Positions 1-8,632 of a stretch of DNA of 64,000 bases are shown here, in pieces. The DNA comes from JAGWRI01 sp963728785 (GTDB lineage Bacteria > Gemmatimonadota > Gemmatimonadetes > Gemmatimonadales > Gemmatimonadaceae), in the NCBI GenBank assembly GCA_963728785.1, contig CAVSKV010000002.1:1752482-1816481 (forward strand). Reading direction: 5' to 3'. The notes under the pieces are model-generated. The model did not search any database. It was not told the DNA's origin and saw only the letters and a list, made by a program, of their open reading frames with translations. A program made the translations under genes and the position numbers. Each line of letters begins with the position of its first letter. Positions within the stretch are counted from its first letter, which is position 1.

Positions 1-1
1 C

Positions 2-1027
2 GACGACCAGTTCTGTACCAACGACGGCACGCGTCTCATGCCGGGGTCGGATTCCGCCGCCAACATTCGCGCAACAACCGCGACGCACCGACCGGCGGGC
101 GACGATGGGCCAACCGGGACGGCGATGGCAGGCCGCCTGCTCGACATCCGCTACGAGGTCGAGGAGCAGGTAGGCGAGGGGGGCACGTCGTTCGTCTACC
201 TGGCCACCGACGTCAGCACGCAACGGCGGTGTGCCATCAAGGTTCTGCCGGCAACGCTGTCGCGGGATGCGAACGCGATGGCGCGCCTCAAATGGGAGGC
301 TGGCCTGGGCAATCGGCTGGCGCACCCCAACGTTTGCCGCATCGTCAGCGTGGGCGAGACGGAAGATGGGCTCCTTTATGTGGTGATGCCGTTCATGGAA
401 GGAGAGACTCTGTGGGACCGCAACACCCGGCTGGGGCACATCCCACTGGACGAAACCGTGCGGTTCGTGCAGGACGTGGCGGCGGGTCTTCATGCGGCGC
501 ACGCACTCAACATCGTGCACGGCGATCTGAAGCCCGAGAACGTCATGGTATGCCAGCGACCGGACGGCACTGAATACGCCGTGGTGATGGACTTTGGCCT
601 GGCTAGGGAGCACCGGATCGGGGCCGAGCTGCAGGACTCGCGGGCTACGCGGACCATCCTAGGTACGCCCGAGTTCATGAGTCCGGAGCAGCTGCGTGGC
701 CGTCCACTCGACGCGCGCACCGACATCTATTCATTGTCACTGCTCACGTACGAGATGCTGACCGGGCGGCTGCCGTTCCAGGGACGGACACAGCAGGAGA
801 GTTTGATTGCGCGGCTGCACAGCGACCCGGTTCCGCTGCGCAAGATGCGTCCCGATCTCAACTTCCCGGAAGCCGTCGAGCGCGTGCTCAACAAGGCCAT
901 GGCCCGCAACCCTGACGACAGGCCACAAACGACATTGGAATTTGGCGGTGCACTTGCCGCCGCCGCAGCCTTGGCGGCTAGCGTGTGCGGCGACAACGGC
1001 CAGATGGCCCAGCCGTTCGCCCGATGA
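2..1027 (+). CDS. Serine/threonine protein kinase (5' end cut by window edge)
   Basis: Hanks-type kinase that phosphorylates proteins on Ser/Thr. The frame is open to the first base, and the residues before the first ATG (38) read FCTNDGTRL, which resembles the second half of an N-terminal zinc ribbon, so the true start lies outside the window. Visible motifs are the glycine loop GEGGTSFV, the ATP-binding lysine in AIKVL, the catalytic loop HGDLKPEN (about 516-541), DFGLA (about 590-604) and GTPEFMSPEQ. The loop is HGD where most kinases have HRD, so activation-loop control may differ. No membrane segment follows the domain, so the enzyme looks soluble. Its stop overlaps the next start in ATGA, implying translational coupling to the M1 peptidase. 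Confidence 0.9.
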   Translation, partial: DDQFCTNDGTRLMPGSDSAANIRATTATHRPAGDDGPTGTAMAGRLLDIRYEVEEQVGEGGTSFVYLATDVSTQRRCAIKVLPATLSRDANAMARLKWEAGLGNRLAHPNVCRIVSVGETEDGLLYVVMPFMEGETLWDRNTRLGHIPLDETVRFVQDVAAGLHAAHALNIVHGDLKPENVMVCQRPDGTEYAVVMDFGLAREHRIGAELQDSRATRTILGTPEFMSPEQLRGRPLDARTDIYSLSLLTYEMLTGRLPFQGRTQQESLIARLHSDPVPLRKMRPDLNFPEAVERVLNKAMARNPDDRPQTTLEFGGALAAAAALAASVCGDNGQMAQPFAR

Positions 1028-2652
1028 TCCGCCCAGGGGCGCCCGCGCTCGTCACGTTGGCACTGTTGGCGGCGACCGTGCGGGCGCAGCGGACAGGGCC
1101 AGCGGCCCTGGACGTACTCCACTACCACTTCGCCGTCACGCTCCCTGATAGCGGTCACCGGGTCAGCGCCGTTGCCGTGCTCACCGTGGCCCGGGGGGCT
1201 CCTTCCGACACGCTGGCCCTCGACCTAGTGGGGCTGAGCGTGGACAGCGTGCTCGTGAACGAGCGCGGCGTGATTGCGCCGCGGACCGGCGACCAGTTGC
1301 TCGTGCCGCTCCCGGCCGGATCGGGCGACACGCTGGTTGTCCGCGTAGTGTACGGTGGTGTGCCGAGCGACGGGCTGATCATTCGGCGGGACACGGCCGG
1401 CCGGTGGACTTACTTTGGCGACAACTGGCCGAACCGCGCCCGGCACTGGTTGCCCACGGTGGACCATCCGAGCGACAAGGCGACGGTCTCATGGTGGGTG
1501 AGCGCGCTGGTGTCGGAGACCGTGGTGGGGAACGGGCTGATGACGGCGCAGCGCGGCATGGCCCCGTTGGCGCCGGGCGGTGCGCCGCGGCGCGTCACCG
1601 AGTGGACCGAGGTCCATCCGATCAGCACATATCTGATGGTCATCGCGGCCGCCCCGCTGGTCGAGACGTCGCTGGGCGAAACGGCGTGCGGATACGGCAG
1701 CTCCGCGCGCTGCGTGCCACAGATGGTGTACACGGCGCCCGAGCAACAGAACTACATGCCGGGCCCGTTCGCGGCGGCCGACAGCATCGTGACCTTCTTC
1801 TCGCGGCTCATTGCGCCGTTCCCGTTCGAGAAGCTGGCCCACCTGCAGAGTTCCACGCGATTCGGCGGCATGGAGAACGCCACCGAAATCTTCTATTCCG
1901 ATCAAGCCTTTCGCCGGCGAACGATGGACGACGGGCTCATCTCGCACGAGACGGCGCACCAATGGTTCGGCGACGCAGTCACCGAACGTGACTGGCCGGA
2001 GCTCTGGCTGTCGGAGGGGTTCGCCACCTACTTCTCGGCGCTATGGACGGAGCATGCACGCGGCGACAGCGCGTTCGGTGAAGCGATGGCGGAGATTCGC
2101 CGCGGCGTACTGGACGACCGGCGGGTGGCCACGCGGCCCGTGATCGACACGGCAGAGACGACTCTGATGGCACTGCTCGACGCCAACAGCTATGAGAAGG
2201 GCGGATTCGTGCTGCACATGCTGCGGCGCTCGCTGGGCGACAGTGCGTTCTTCCGCGGGCTGCGGATCTATTTCCACGCGCACGAATACGGCAACGCGAC
2301 GTCGGCTGATCTGCAGTACGCGCTGGAGCAGAGTGCGGGGCGGCCACTGCAGGCGTTCTTCGACCAGTGGCTCCGCCGGCCGGGGTATCCGGAGGTCACC
2401 GCGACCTGGTCGTACGACGCGGCGGCGCACGCCATGCAGGTACGGGTGGTGCAGGGCGACCGATTTGGCTACTTCCATGTGCCGCTTGTCCTGGAGTGGC
2501 GTGACGCCGGAGGTCACGTGCAGCGCGCGACGGTGGACGTGGCAGCCGCCGCCGAGACGACGGTGACGATTCCGCTCACGCTCGACTCGCCGCCGGTGAC
2601 GATGGTGGCTGACCCCGACGTGTCGCTGCTCGTGCGCCTCCACGTGAAGTGA
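1024..2652 (+). CDS. M1 family zinc aminopeptidase, secreted
   Basis: Zinc metallopeptidase of the M1 (gluzincin) family that removes N-terminal residues from peptides. The 542-residue protein has a hydrophobic signal peptide ending near VRAQ, so it should work in the periplasm or outside. The exopeptidase motif is GGMEN (about 281-285). The zinc site is HETAH (308-312) followed 18 residues later by the third ligand E331 in WLSEGFA, the exact M1 spacing. It is shorter than PepN-type enzymes of about 850 residues because the large helical C-terminal domain is missing. An upstream in-frame start at 985 is rejected because 1024 gives the ATGA overlap with the kinase and places the signal peptide at the N terminus. 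Confidence 0.92.
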   Translation: MIRPGAPALVTLALLAATVRAQRTGPAALDVLHYHFAVTLPDSGHRVSAVAVLTVARGAPSDTLALDLVGLSVDSVLVNERGVIAPRTGDQLLVPLPAGSGDTLVVRVVYGGVPSDGLIIRRDTAGRWTYFGDNWPNRARHWLPTVDHPSDKATVSWWVSALVSETVVGNGLMTAQRGMAPLAPGGAPRRVTEWTEVHPISTYLMVIAAAPLVETSLGETACGYGSSARCVPQMVYTAPEQQNYMPGPFAAADSIVTFFSRLIAPFPFEKLAHLQSSTRFGGMENATEIFYSDQAFRRRTMDDGLISHETAHQWFGDAVTERDWPELWLSEGFATYFSALWTEHARGDSAFGEAMAEIRRGVLDDRRVATRPVIDTAETTLMALLDANSYEKGGFVLHMLRRSLGDSAFFRGLRIYFHAHEYGNATSADLQYALEQSAGRPLQAFFDQWLRRPGYPEVTATWSYDAAAHAMQVRVVQGDRFGYFHVPLVLEWRDAGGHVQRATVDVAAAAETTVTIPLTLDSPPVTMVADPDVSLLVRLHVK

Positions 2653-2668
2653 CACACGCCGGCCGCCA

Positions 2669-3157
2669 TCACCGGCCGATTCGCCGCACCTCGAGCATCA
2701 AACAGCGGTCCTGCACCACGTCGATTCCGGCACGAGCCAGCCGCTCGGCGGCTTCATCATTCCGGATGCCCTGCTGGAACCAGACGGCCTTGGGTTGCTT
2801 GGCGATTATGTCTGCAACATGGCCCGGGATGTCCTTGGGGCGACGGAACACGTCGACGAGATCGACCGGCCCGGGGATGGCTGCCAGCGTGCGATACACG
2901 GGTTGGCCCAGAATTTCGGTGACGCCGGGGTAGTACACTGGTACGGGGACGATCTCGAACCCCGCCTTCTGCAGATATTCCGGAATGAGATAAGCGGTTC
3001 GCTGCGATTCGGGCGTCTTGATACCGAGCACGGCGATGCGGTGCGACTGTTCGATGATGCGGCGGAGTCCCGCGTCATCTTCGATGAGGTGGCGGCGCCA
3101 ACCGGCGGTCGTGTCGGTCACGGGACGGTTGCCAAAGGTGACACAACGGGTCCCCAT
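2669..3157 (-). CDS. CoA-binding domain protein (YccU-like)
   Basis: Small Rossmann-fold CoA-binding protein of 162 residues, the usual size for the stand-alone YccU group, whose role is not well defined. The sequence has IAVLGIKTPESQRTAYLIPE at the nucleotide-binding loop, then VPVYYPG, VDLVDVFRRP and a C-terminal VVQDRCLMLE, all typical of the family. The reading frame stays open far upstream on this strand, but that part is antisense to the next gene. The ATG at 3157 is chosen because the domain follows directly and it leaves a short divergent region to the gene at 3248. It ends 16 bp from the convergent M1 peptidase gene. Confidence 0.85.
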   Translation of the reverse strand: MGTRCVTFGNRPVTDTTAGWRRHLIEDDAGLRRIIEQSHRIAVLGIKTPESQRTAYLIPEYLQKAGFEIVPVPVYYPGVTEILGQPVYRTLAAIPGPVDLVDVFRRPKDIPGHVADIIAKQPKAVWFQQGIRNDEAAERLARAGIDVVQDRCLMLEVRRIGR

Positions 3158-3247
3158 TGTGGACGAATTCGCGTGACAACAGGGTGAACGAATGGTTACC
3201 TTTGGATAATACACCGACCGCCAACCGATTTCCGGAGATGGTATAGC

Positions 3248-4399
3248 ATGAAGATGCTCGTGTTGGGCGCAGGACTTCAGGGCTCGGCGTGTGCGTACGA
3301 TCTGTTGCTGGACCCCGACGTGACTGAAGTGCGCATTGCCGACCTGCACGTGAACGACCTGCCTGAGTTCCTGGCAAAGGCACCGGGCGCAGCCAGGAAA
3401 CTCAGGCCGATGCAGCTCGACGTACGCGATCGCGCAACGGTGCTGGCGGCCATGAAGGGGTGCGACGCGGTGATGAGCGCCATCCCGTACTACTTCAACT
3501 TCGAGATGGCTCAATACGCCGTGGAGGCCGGGGTGCACTTTTCCGACCTGGGCGGGAACACGGAGATCGTGTTTGAGCAGAAGTCGCTGGATGCCGAGGC
3601 CAAGAAGAAGAATATCTCGGTGATGCCCGACTGCGGGTTGGCCCCGGGGATGGTCAACATTCTGGCGGAGCACGGAATTCGCCAATTGGACACCGTGGAC
3701 GCCGTGAAGATCTTCGTGGGGGGGCTGCCACAGCATCCGCAGGCGCCGCTCAACTACCAGATTGTGTACTCGCTGGAAGGCGTGCTTGACTATTACACGA
3801 CACTGTCGTGGGTGCTGCGCAACGGCAAGCGCACGCAGGTGAAGGCGCTGTCGGAGGTGGAGCCAGTGACTTTCCCGTCGCCGATCGGAACGCTCGAGGC
3901 ATTTCACACGGCGGGCGGGCTGTCGACGATGGCGTTCGAGTACGAGGGCAAGATTGCGATGATGGAGTACAAAACGCTCCGGTATCCGGGCCACGCGAAG
4001 ATCATGGAAGCCATTCGTGATCTCGGCCTGCTGGAACAGAATCCGATCGATGTGAAAGGCGTGCAGGTGTCGCCACGCGACGTAGCAGTGGCAGCGATGG
4101 GGCCGCGTCTCACGAAGCCGGAGAGCGCCGACCTGGTGGCGCTGCGCGTGATCGTCGCCGGAAAGAAGGACGGGAAACCGAAGACGCTCGAGTGGGAGTT
4201 GGTGGACCGCTACGACGAGGCGCACGGGATCAGCGCCATGGAGCGGACCACGGGTTACTCGCTGGCGATCACCGGACTCATGCAGGCGCGGGGGCAGGTG
4301 ACGACGATGGGTGTGCATACACCCGACGAGGCGATGCCGGCCGAGCCATATATCGCGGAGCTTCGCAAGCGGGGCATCGACATCCGCGAAGTCCGATAG
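3248..4399 (+). CDS. Saccharopine dehydrogenase-family oxidoreductase
   Basis: NAD(P)-dependent oxidoreductase of 383 residues. It begins with MKMLVLGAGLQGSACAYDL, a Rossmann GxGxxG dinucleotide-binding loop, followed by the saccharopine-dehydrogenase pattern D-x-N near residue 30 and CDAVMSAIPYYFN, and a C-terminal substrate domain containing CGLAPGMVN. The layout matches lysine 6-dehydrogenase and related L-amino-acid enzymes, but the substrate cannot be read from the sequence. A GGAG ribosome-binding site (about 3234) precedes the ATG. It is divergent from the CoA-binding gene with about 90 bp between them, and convergent with the DD-peptidase gene. Confidence 0.85.
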   Translation: MKMLVLGAGLQGSACAYDLLLDPDVTEVRIADLHVNDLPEFLAKAPGAARKLRPMQLDVRDRATVLAAMKGCDAVMSAIPYYFNFEMAQYAVEAGVHFSDLGGNTEIVFEQKSLDAEAKKKNISVMPDCGLAPGMVNILAEHGIRQLDTVDAVKIFVGGLPQHPQAPLNYQIVYSLEGVLDYYTTLSWVLRNGKRTQVKALSEVEPVTFPSPIGTLEAFHTAGGLSTMAFEYEGKIAMMEYKTLRYPGHAKIMEAIRDLGLLEQNPIDVKGVQVSPRDVAVAAMGPRLTKPESADLVALRVIVAGKKDGKPKTLEWELVDRYDEAHGISAMERTTGYSLAITGLMQARGQVTTMGVHTPDEAMPAEPYIAELRKRGIDIREVR

Positions 4400-4414
4400 G
4401 TCGAAGCGGTCAGA

Positions 4415-5962
4415 TCAGTTTCTCGAGAACGAAGCCAGCGCGGCGCCGGTCTTGTCCATGGCGGTGCGTGCGTTCCATCGGTCGCTGCCGTTGTAGATCA
4501 GTGCGAACGCCAGGATCTCGCCGTCCTCGGTGGTCACGTAGCCGGCGAGCGACGCCACGGTGTTGGTGGTGCCGGTCTTGGCGTGAAGGTTTCCCTGGGC
4601 GGCCGTGCGCCGCATGCGCGCCCTGAGCAGTTCCGATTCGCCGGCCACGGGAAGCGACGCGTGGAACGCAGAAGACCAGGGTGCGTAATGCGCATAGGCA
4701 AGCAGGCTCACCATGGCGCGAGGCGTGACCGAATCGCGCACCGAGAGGCCGCTGCCGTCAGACACGTGCACGTCGCCGGCGGGCACTCCGACTTTGTCGC
4801 TGAGGAAGGTGTGCAGTGCGGTCGCACCGGCTTCTACCGAACCGATGTGATCAGGCGACGCGGCGCGTGCCGCGTCGCGAAACAGCAATTCCGCCACGTG
4901 GTTGATGCTTTCGCGGTTCATCTCGGAAAGGATCTCAGCCATCGGCGGGGATTCGAGCGACGCCAAACGGGTGGCCGACCGTGGGGTCAGTGCCTCCCGG
5001 AGCTTCCCGTCCACCGTAATGCCGAGTGCAGCCAATGAGGCGCGGAGGGCACCGGCTGCGAACAGCGGCGGGTCGTCGACGACGAGGGAGTAGCGTTTGG
5101 TCGTGGCCCGCGTGCCGATCCAGCCGCGCACGGCGAGATCGCCCTCGCCGCGGGGGTAGACGGTGATCGAGGCGCCCGAGCGGCCTGGCTTGAGCGTGAC
5201 CTCGTCGCTGATTGTGAACGCAGTGCTGGCTGGTTCGAGCGCCACTTCACCGCGCTTCGCGCCAGGGGAAACGGCCACCCAGACGACGTTTTCATTGAGC
5301 GACAGCGCGGAAACAGGCGCGGCGTACGCCGCCGAGAGATAACGGCGCTTCCATCCGTCGGGAATCGGCTGGTCTGCGAAGGCGCTGGCGTCGGCTATGA
5401 CGTCGCCGGTCACATGGTGGAGCCCCGTGGCGGCGATAGCCTGCGCCAAGCGATCCATGGGCGAGCTGCCCGCGCCAAAAAAGCGCGCAGAGAGCGACGG
5501 GTCACCCCCGCCCCTGAGGTAAAGGTCGCCGTGGAGCGTGCCGTCAGGGTCGATCGTCGTGTCGCGCAGTACGTCCGTGCCGAGCTGGTAGTTGGGTCCG
5601 AAGCGATCGAGCGCCAGTCCCGTGGTGAACAGCTTGAGGGTCGACGCGGGCTGCATCAACAGGTCGGCATTGCGCGTGAACAACGTATCGCCGCGCGTGA
5701 GCGAAACCACGATAGCGCCCCATCGGCCGCTGCGTACCTTGGCCGTGAGGAGGGAGTTGAGGTCGAGGTCGAGTTCCCGAACGCTCTTGGACCTAGCCGT
5801 GGGGTGCACCGGCACTCGCCAGTTGGCCGGCGCTAGGCCCCTGCTGACGGTGACGACTGGAGCCAGGATTGGGCCAGCCTCCGGGGCGTCGGCCACGGCG
5901 CGCGTGGCGGCGACGAGCATGACGCCGCCGAACAGCAGAACGAGAGGGGCGGCAATCTTCAT
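4415..5962 (-). CDS. dacB: D-alanyl-D-alanine carboxypeptidase/endopeptidase (PBP4, S13)
   Basis: Low-molecular-weight penicillin-binding protein that trims or hydrolyses peptidoglycan cross-links in the periplasm. It has 515 residues with an N-terminal signal peptide (MKIAAPLVLLFGG). The three serine-acyltransferase motifs are present: S107-T-L-K110 (SxxK), SIN inside NRESINHVAEL (SxN, about 350) and KTGTTN (about 465). The segment SDGSGLS and the long insert between the first two motifs are typical of family S13. The upstream neighbour on the same strand is the NagX-like acyltransferase, 70 bp away, suggesting a cell-wall recycling pair. The gene lacks the N-rich variant sometimes seen after DGSGLS (it reads SVRD), which is not catalytic. 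Confidence 0.9.
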   Translation of the reverse strand: MKIAAPLVLLFGGVMLVAATRAVADAPEAGPILAPVVTVSRGLAPANWRVPVHPTARSKSVRELDLDLNSLLTAKVRSGRWGAIVVSLTRGDTLFTRNADLLMQPASTLKLFTTGLALDRFGPNYQLGTDVLRDTTIDPDGTLHGDLYLRGGGDPSLSARFFGAGSSPMDRLAQAIAATGLHHVTGDVIADASAFADQPIPDGWKRRYLSAAYAAPVSALSLNENVVWVAVSPGAKRGEVALEPASTAFTISDEVTLKPGRSGASITVYPRGEGDLAVRGWIGTRATTKRYSLVVDDPPLFAAGALRASLAALGITVDGKLREALTPRSATRLASLESPPMAEILSEMNRESINHVAELLFRDAARAASPDHIGSVEAGATALHTFLSDKVGVPAGDVHVSDGSGLSVRDSVTPRAMVSLLAYAHYAPWSSAFHASLPVAGESELLRARMRRTAAQGNLHAKTGTTNTVASLAGYVTTEDGEILAFALIYNGSDRWNARTAMDKTGAALASFSRN

Positions 5963-6032
5963 ATCAGCGACAGGGTTGATGAATTTCGAATGGACGGGAG
6001 CACGACGTAAGCCGATGGGCGGGCCCGACGAC

Positions 6033-7304
6033 TCAGATCTTCAGGATGATGTTGCGGCGTTGCAGCAGGACCAGAATGCCATACCAGAGTAACACGAAGA
6101 CAACGGCAAAGGCGAAGGACGCATTGATCGGTGACGCCCACGAGAGGAACAGCGACCGGAAGATCGCCTCCTCCAGCGAAACGGTCTGTCCGCGATACGG
6201 CACGGAGAGCACCGAATACATCATGCGAGCCATGAAGAACGAGCCGACATACGCCGTGAGGGGATTGAGGCCGAAAGCGACCCATGGCCCGGTCCATTTC
6301 TTCACGCCGTGCACGTCCACGATCCACATGATCGTCGCGATCGCCACGCATGCCATGCCGGCGGTGAACACGACGTACGAACTTGTCCAGAGGTTCTTGT
6401 TGATGGGGAGCACCCAATTCCACATCAACCCCGCCATCATCCCCACGGTGCCCACGGCGAACAGCGCACTTACACGATCAAGCAACGACCGCTCTCTTCT
6501 GACGATCCAACGGCCCGCAAGGTTGCCAAGCAGACAGGTGGCGACGGCGGGGGTGGTGGAGAAGAAACCCTCCGGATCCCAGGTTACGCTGTTCCCCCAC
6601 GTGTGATTGCCGAGGCCGAACCGCGTCCAGTCAAGCAGCGTACGATCCCACCAAGCCGCCATTGTGGCCTCGGGACGGTCGAGGAGCAGGGCACCGATTG
6701 TGCCGTGGGTACCCGGCACAGGCAGGCAGGTGAGCACGAACCAGTAGCCAAAGAGGATGGCGGCAATGACGGTGACCAGCTGCTTCACCGAAGCCCGGCG
6801 CGAGATGAGGCCGGCGGCCACGTAGGCCAGGCCTATGCGCTGGAGCACGCCGAGCAGTCGCCAGTGGTAGAGGCGGTCAACGATGCGTTGGAAGACCGTC
6901 GGATCGGGGTTCCCAGGGATGGCCGTCCAGGTGAAGAAGGGAACGCCGTTGAGGAGGAACCCGAACAGGAAGATGAGGGCACCGCGGCGGATGATCTGCC
7001 GGCGAACGTCGGCTTCGTCGTCGCCGCGGGCGCGGCGGGCGGAGAGAGACAGTTCGGTGGTGATGCCGACGATGAAGAGGAAGAACGGGAAGATGAGGTC
7101 GGTAGGGGTCCACCCGTTCCACGCCGCGTGCTCGAGGGGCGGATAGATGGCGCTCCACGTGCCGGGCGTGTTCACCAGCAGCATGCCGGCGATCGTGAGA
7201 CCGCGGAAGACGTCGAGGGAGAGCAGGCGCTCGTGCGGAGCGGTGCTCAGCGGGGGCGCGGTGTGCGCCGGGGTGGTGGGCGGTGCGGAACTGGCCGGCG
7301 GCAT
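6033..7304 (-). CDS. Membrane acyltransferase, NagX/HGSNAT-like (DUF5009)
   Basis: Polytopic inner-membrane protein of 423 residues, related to human heparan-alpha-glucosaminide N-acetyltransferase and bacterial NagX. The family signature is at the N terminus: RLLSLDVFRGLTIAGMLLVN, then TPTDLIFPFFLFIVGI, followed by about ten hydrophobic segments. Family knowledge suggests transfer of acetyl groups across the membrane onto amino sugars; the actual substrate is unknown. The first 25 residues are Pro/Ala/Thr rich and look disordered. It sits directly upstream of dacB, consistent with wall-sugar metabolism. On the reverse strand a TATACT hexamer lies about 12 nt before the ATG, so the transcript may be almost leaderless. 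Confidence 0.85.
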   Translation of the reverse strand: MPPASSAPPTTPAHTAPPLSTAPHERLLSLDVFRGLTIAGMLLVNTPGTWSAIYPPLEHAAWNGWTPTDLIFPFFLFIVGITTELSLSARRARGDDEADVRRQIIRRGALIFLFGFLLNGVPFFTWTAIPGNPDPTVFQRIVDRLYHWRLLGVLQRIGLAYVAAGLISRRASVKQLVTVIAAILFGYWFVLTCLPVPGTHGTIGALLLDRPEATMAAWWDRTLLDWTRFGLGNHTWGNSVTWDPEGFFSTTPAVATCLLGNLAGRWIVRRERSLLDRVSALFAVGTVGMMAGLMWNWVLPINKNLWTSSYVVFTAGMACVAIATIMWIVDVHGVKKWTGPWVAFGLNPLTAYVGSFFMARMMYSVLSVPYRGQTVSLEEAIFRSLFLSWASPINASFAFAVVFVLLWYGILVLLQRRNIILKI

Positions 7305-7315
7305 TTGAGATCAGA

Positions 7316-7321
7316 TAGTAT
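7316..7321 (-). promoter_or_regulatory. Possible -10 element for the NagX-like gene
   Basis: The reverse strand reads TATACT here, a 5 of 6 match to TATAAT, 12 nt before the ATG at 7304. The hexamer 17 nt upstream (TTTCGG) is a poor -35. If used, the 5' leader would be only about 5 nt. Confidence 0.3.
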
Positions 7322-7442
7322 AGGTGTCAGGGACTCCCGCCGAAATGACCGTTAGGACGTGGCCGGTGCGGAAGACCATTCAGGGCTCAAGGCCGACCTG
7401 ATCCACGCCTTGGAAGGCAGGGAATCGGCGGCCGCGCCTGGT

Positions 7443-7486
7443 AAGACGAAGGCCCGGCACCCTCCAGAGGGCGCCGGGCCTGTCTT
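7443..7486 (-). terminator. Hairpin terminator after the oxidase operon
   Basis: The arms GGCCCGGC (7451-7458) and GCCGGGCC (7473-7480) are perfect complements, and an outer AAGAC/GTCTT pair extends the stem. It begins 26 bp past the ctaF stop. There is no long U tract, but position and symmetry fit the end of the ctaC-D-E-F transcript, and it could serve either strand. Confidence 0.65.
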
Positions 7487-7511
7487 GCGCTAGGAACGTC
7501 CGGCCCGTTGG

Positions 7512-7871
7512 CTACCCGGCGCGGATGGCCAGGTGTCCGAACAAGAACAGGAGCGCGACGATCGTGGTCATGGCGATGATCAGCGGCCCGGTGAACAAGG
7601 CGCGGAAGAGCCGGTGATCGTAGCGCAGGTGCATGTAGAACATGACGACGATGGCGAACTTGATCGCGGACAGGATGAGCAGGGTCGGCACGAACAGGTG
7701 CGACGCGACGAAACTGGGGATGTAGTAGATCCAGACCTCGCCCATCGTGATGAGCGTGAGGATCACGGCGACCTTCCAGTACACCGACCAGGTCGGGTGC
7801 TCCTTTTCGATGCCCAGCGCCGAGTGATCGGCGTGGGTGGGGTGTGCGTCGGTCGAGGGGTCATGCGCCAT
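7512..7871 (-). CDS. ctaF: Cytochrome c oxidase subunit IV
   Basis: Small membrane subunit of 119 residues from the bacterial caa3-type oxidase. A His/Asp-rich N-terminal tail is followed by three hydrophobic helices (WKVAVILTLITMGEVWIYYI, then LFVPTLLILSAIKFAIVVMF, then a C-terminal helix), the usual layout of the prokaryotic subunit IV family. The frame is open back to 7928, but that stretch overlaps ctaE. The ATG at 7871 leaves 10 bp after the ctaE stop and is preferred. It is the last gene of the operon and is followed by a hairpin terminator. Confidence 0.88.
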   Translation of the reverse strand: MAHDPSTDAHPTHADHSALGIEKEHPTWSVYWKVAVILTLITMGEVWIYYIPSFVASHLFVPTLLILSAIKFAIVVMFYMHLRYDHRLFRALFTGPLIIAMTTIVALLFLFGHLAIRAG

Positions 7872-7881
7872 GATGGTCTCG

Positions 7882-8550
7882 CTAGTGGATGAGGTACACG
7901 AGGGTGAAGATCGCAATCCAGACCACATCGACGAAGTGCCAGTAGAGCGCAGCGATGTCCACGATCAGTGCGTCCTTCGGTTGAAGGCCGCGTTTGATGT
8001 CGATGGCGAGGAGTGTGAGCAACCAGAGCACCCCGGCGGTCACGTGGGCGCCGTGGAACCCGGTGAGCGTGAAGAACGACGAGCCGAACAGATTGGTGCG
8101 GATGGTCAGCCCTTCGTGCACGAATGACGTGAACTCAAATGCCTGGAAGCCGAGGAAGGTCGTGCCGAGCAGCGCCGTCATGAAGAGCCACAGCTTGGAG
8201 TTGCCGAGAATCTTCTCGCCCAGCGTGTGCTTGATCTGGTCGGCGTTCTCAACGGCAGCCAGGGCGAGCACCATGGCGAGCGACGACATGAGCAGAACGA
8301 AGGTGGAGGCCGAGGTCACCGGGATGTTGAGGATGGGCCTCATCACGGTGTCGCAGACTGGCGGGCTGCACACCTCATGCGGGAACGGGCCCGTCACGCT
8401 GCGGCCCTTGTAGATCAGATAAGTGGAGATGAGCGACGCGAACAGCATGCACTCCGACCCGATGAAGGCCCAGATCGCCACCTTGCGGTGGTCGAGGCCG
8501 GTGGTGGTCGGTGTGTGGGCGTGCTCGACTGCAGCTGCTGGAGTGGCCAT
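7882..8550 (-). CDS. ctaE: Cytochrome c oxidase subunit III
   Basis: Integral membrane subunit III of the haem-copper oxidase, 222 residues from the ATG at 8550. Family features are KVAIWAFIGSECMLFASLIS in the first helix (with the conserved glutamate), FTLTGFHGAHVTAGV in the middle (the HGxHV element) and ALYWHFVDVVWIAIFTLVYL at the C terminus. The upstream in-frame ATG at 8604 would add 18 residues not expected for the family. It lies between ctaD (82 bp upstream) and ctaF. Confidence 0.93.
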   Translation of the reverse strand: MATPAAAVEHAHTPTTTGLDHRKVAIWAFIGSECMLFASLISTYLIYKGRSVTGPFPHEVCSPPVCDTVMRPILNIPVTSASTFVLLMSSLAMVLALAAVENADQIKHTLGEKILGNSKLWLFMTALLGTTFLGFQAFEFTSFVHEGLTIRTNLFGSSFFTLTGFHGAHVTAGVLWLLTLLAIDIKRGLQPKDALIVDIAALYWHFVDVVWIAIFTLVYLIH

Positions 8551-8632
8551 TGATTGAACCGTGATTGCGTTGAGCGACTGACGGAAGAACGGGGGACGGG
8601 GCACGGCGCTGGGGCCGGGCTCCGGGTATGCG

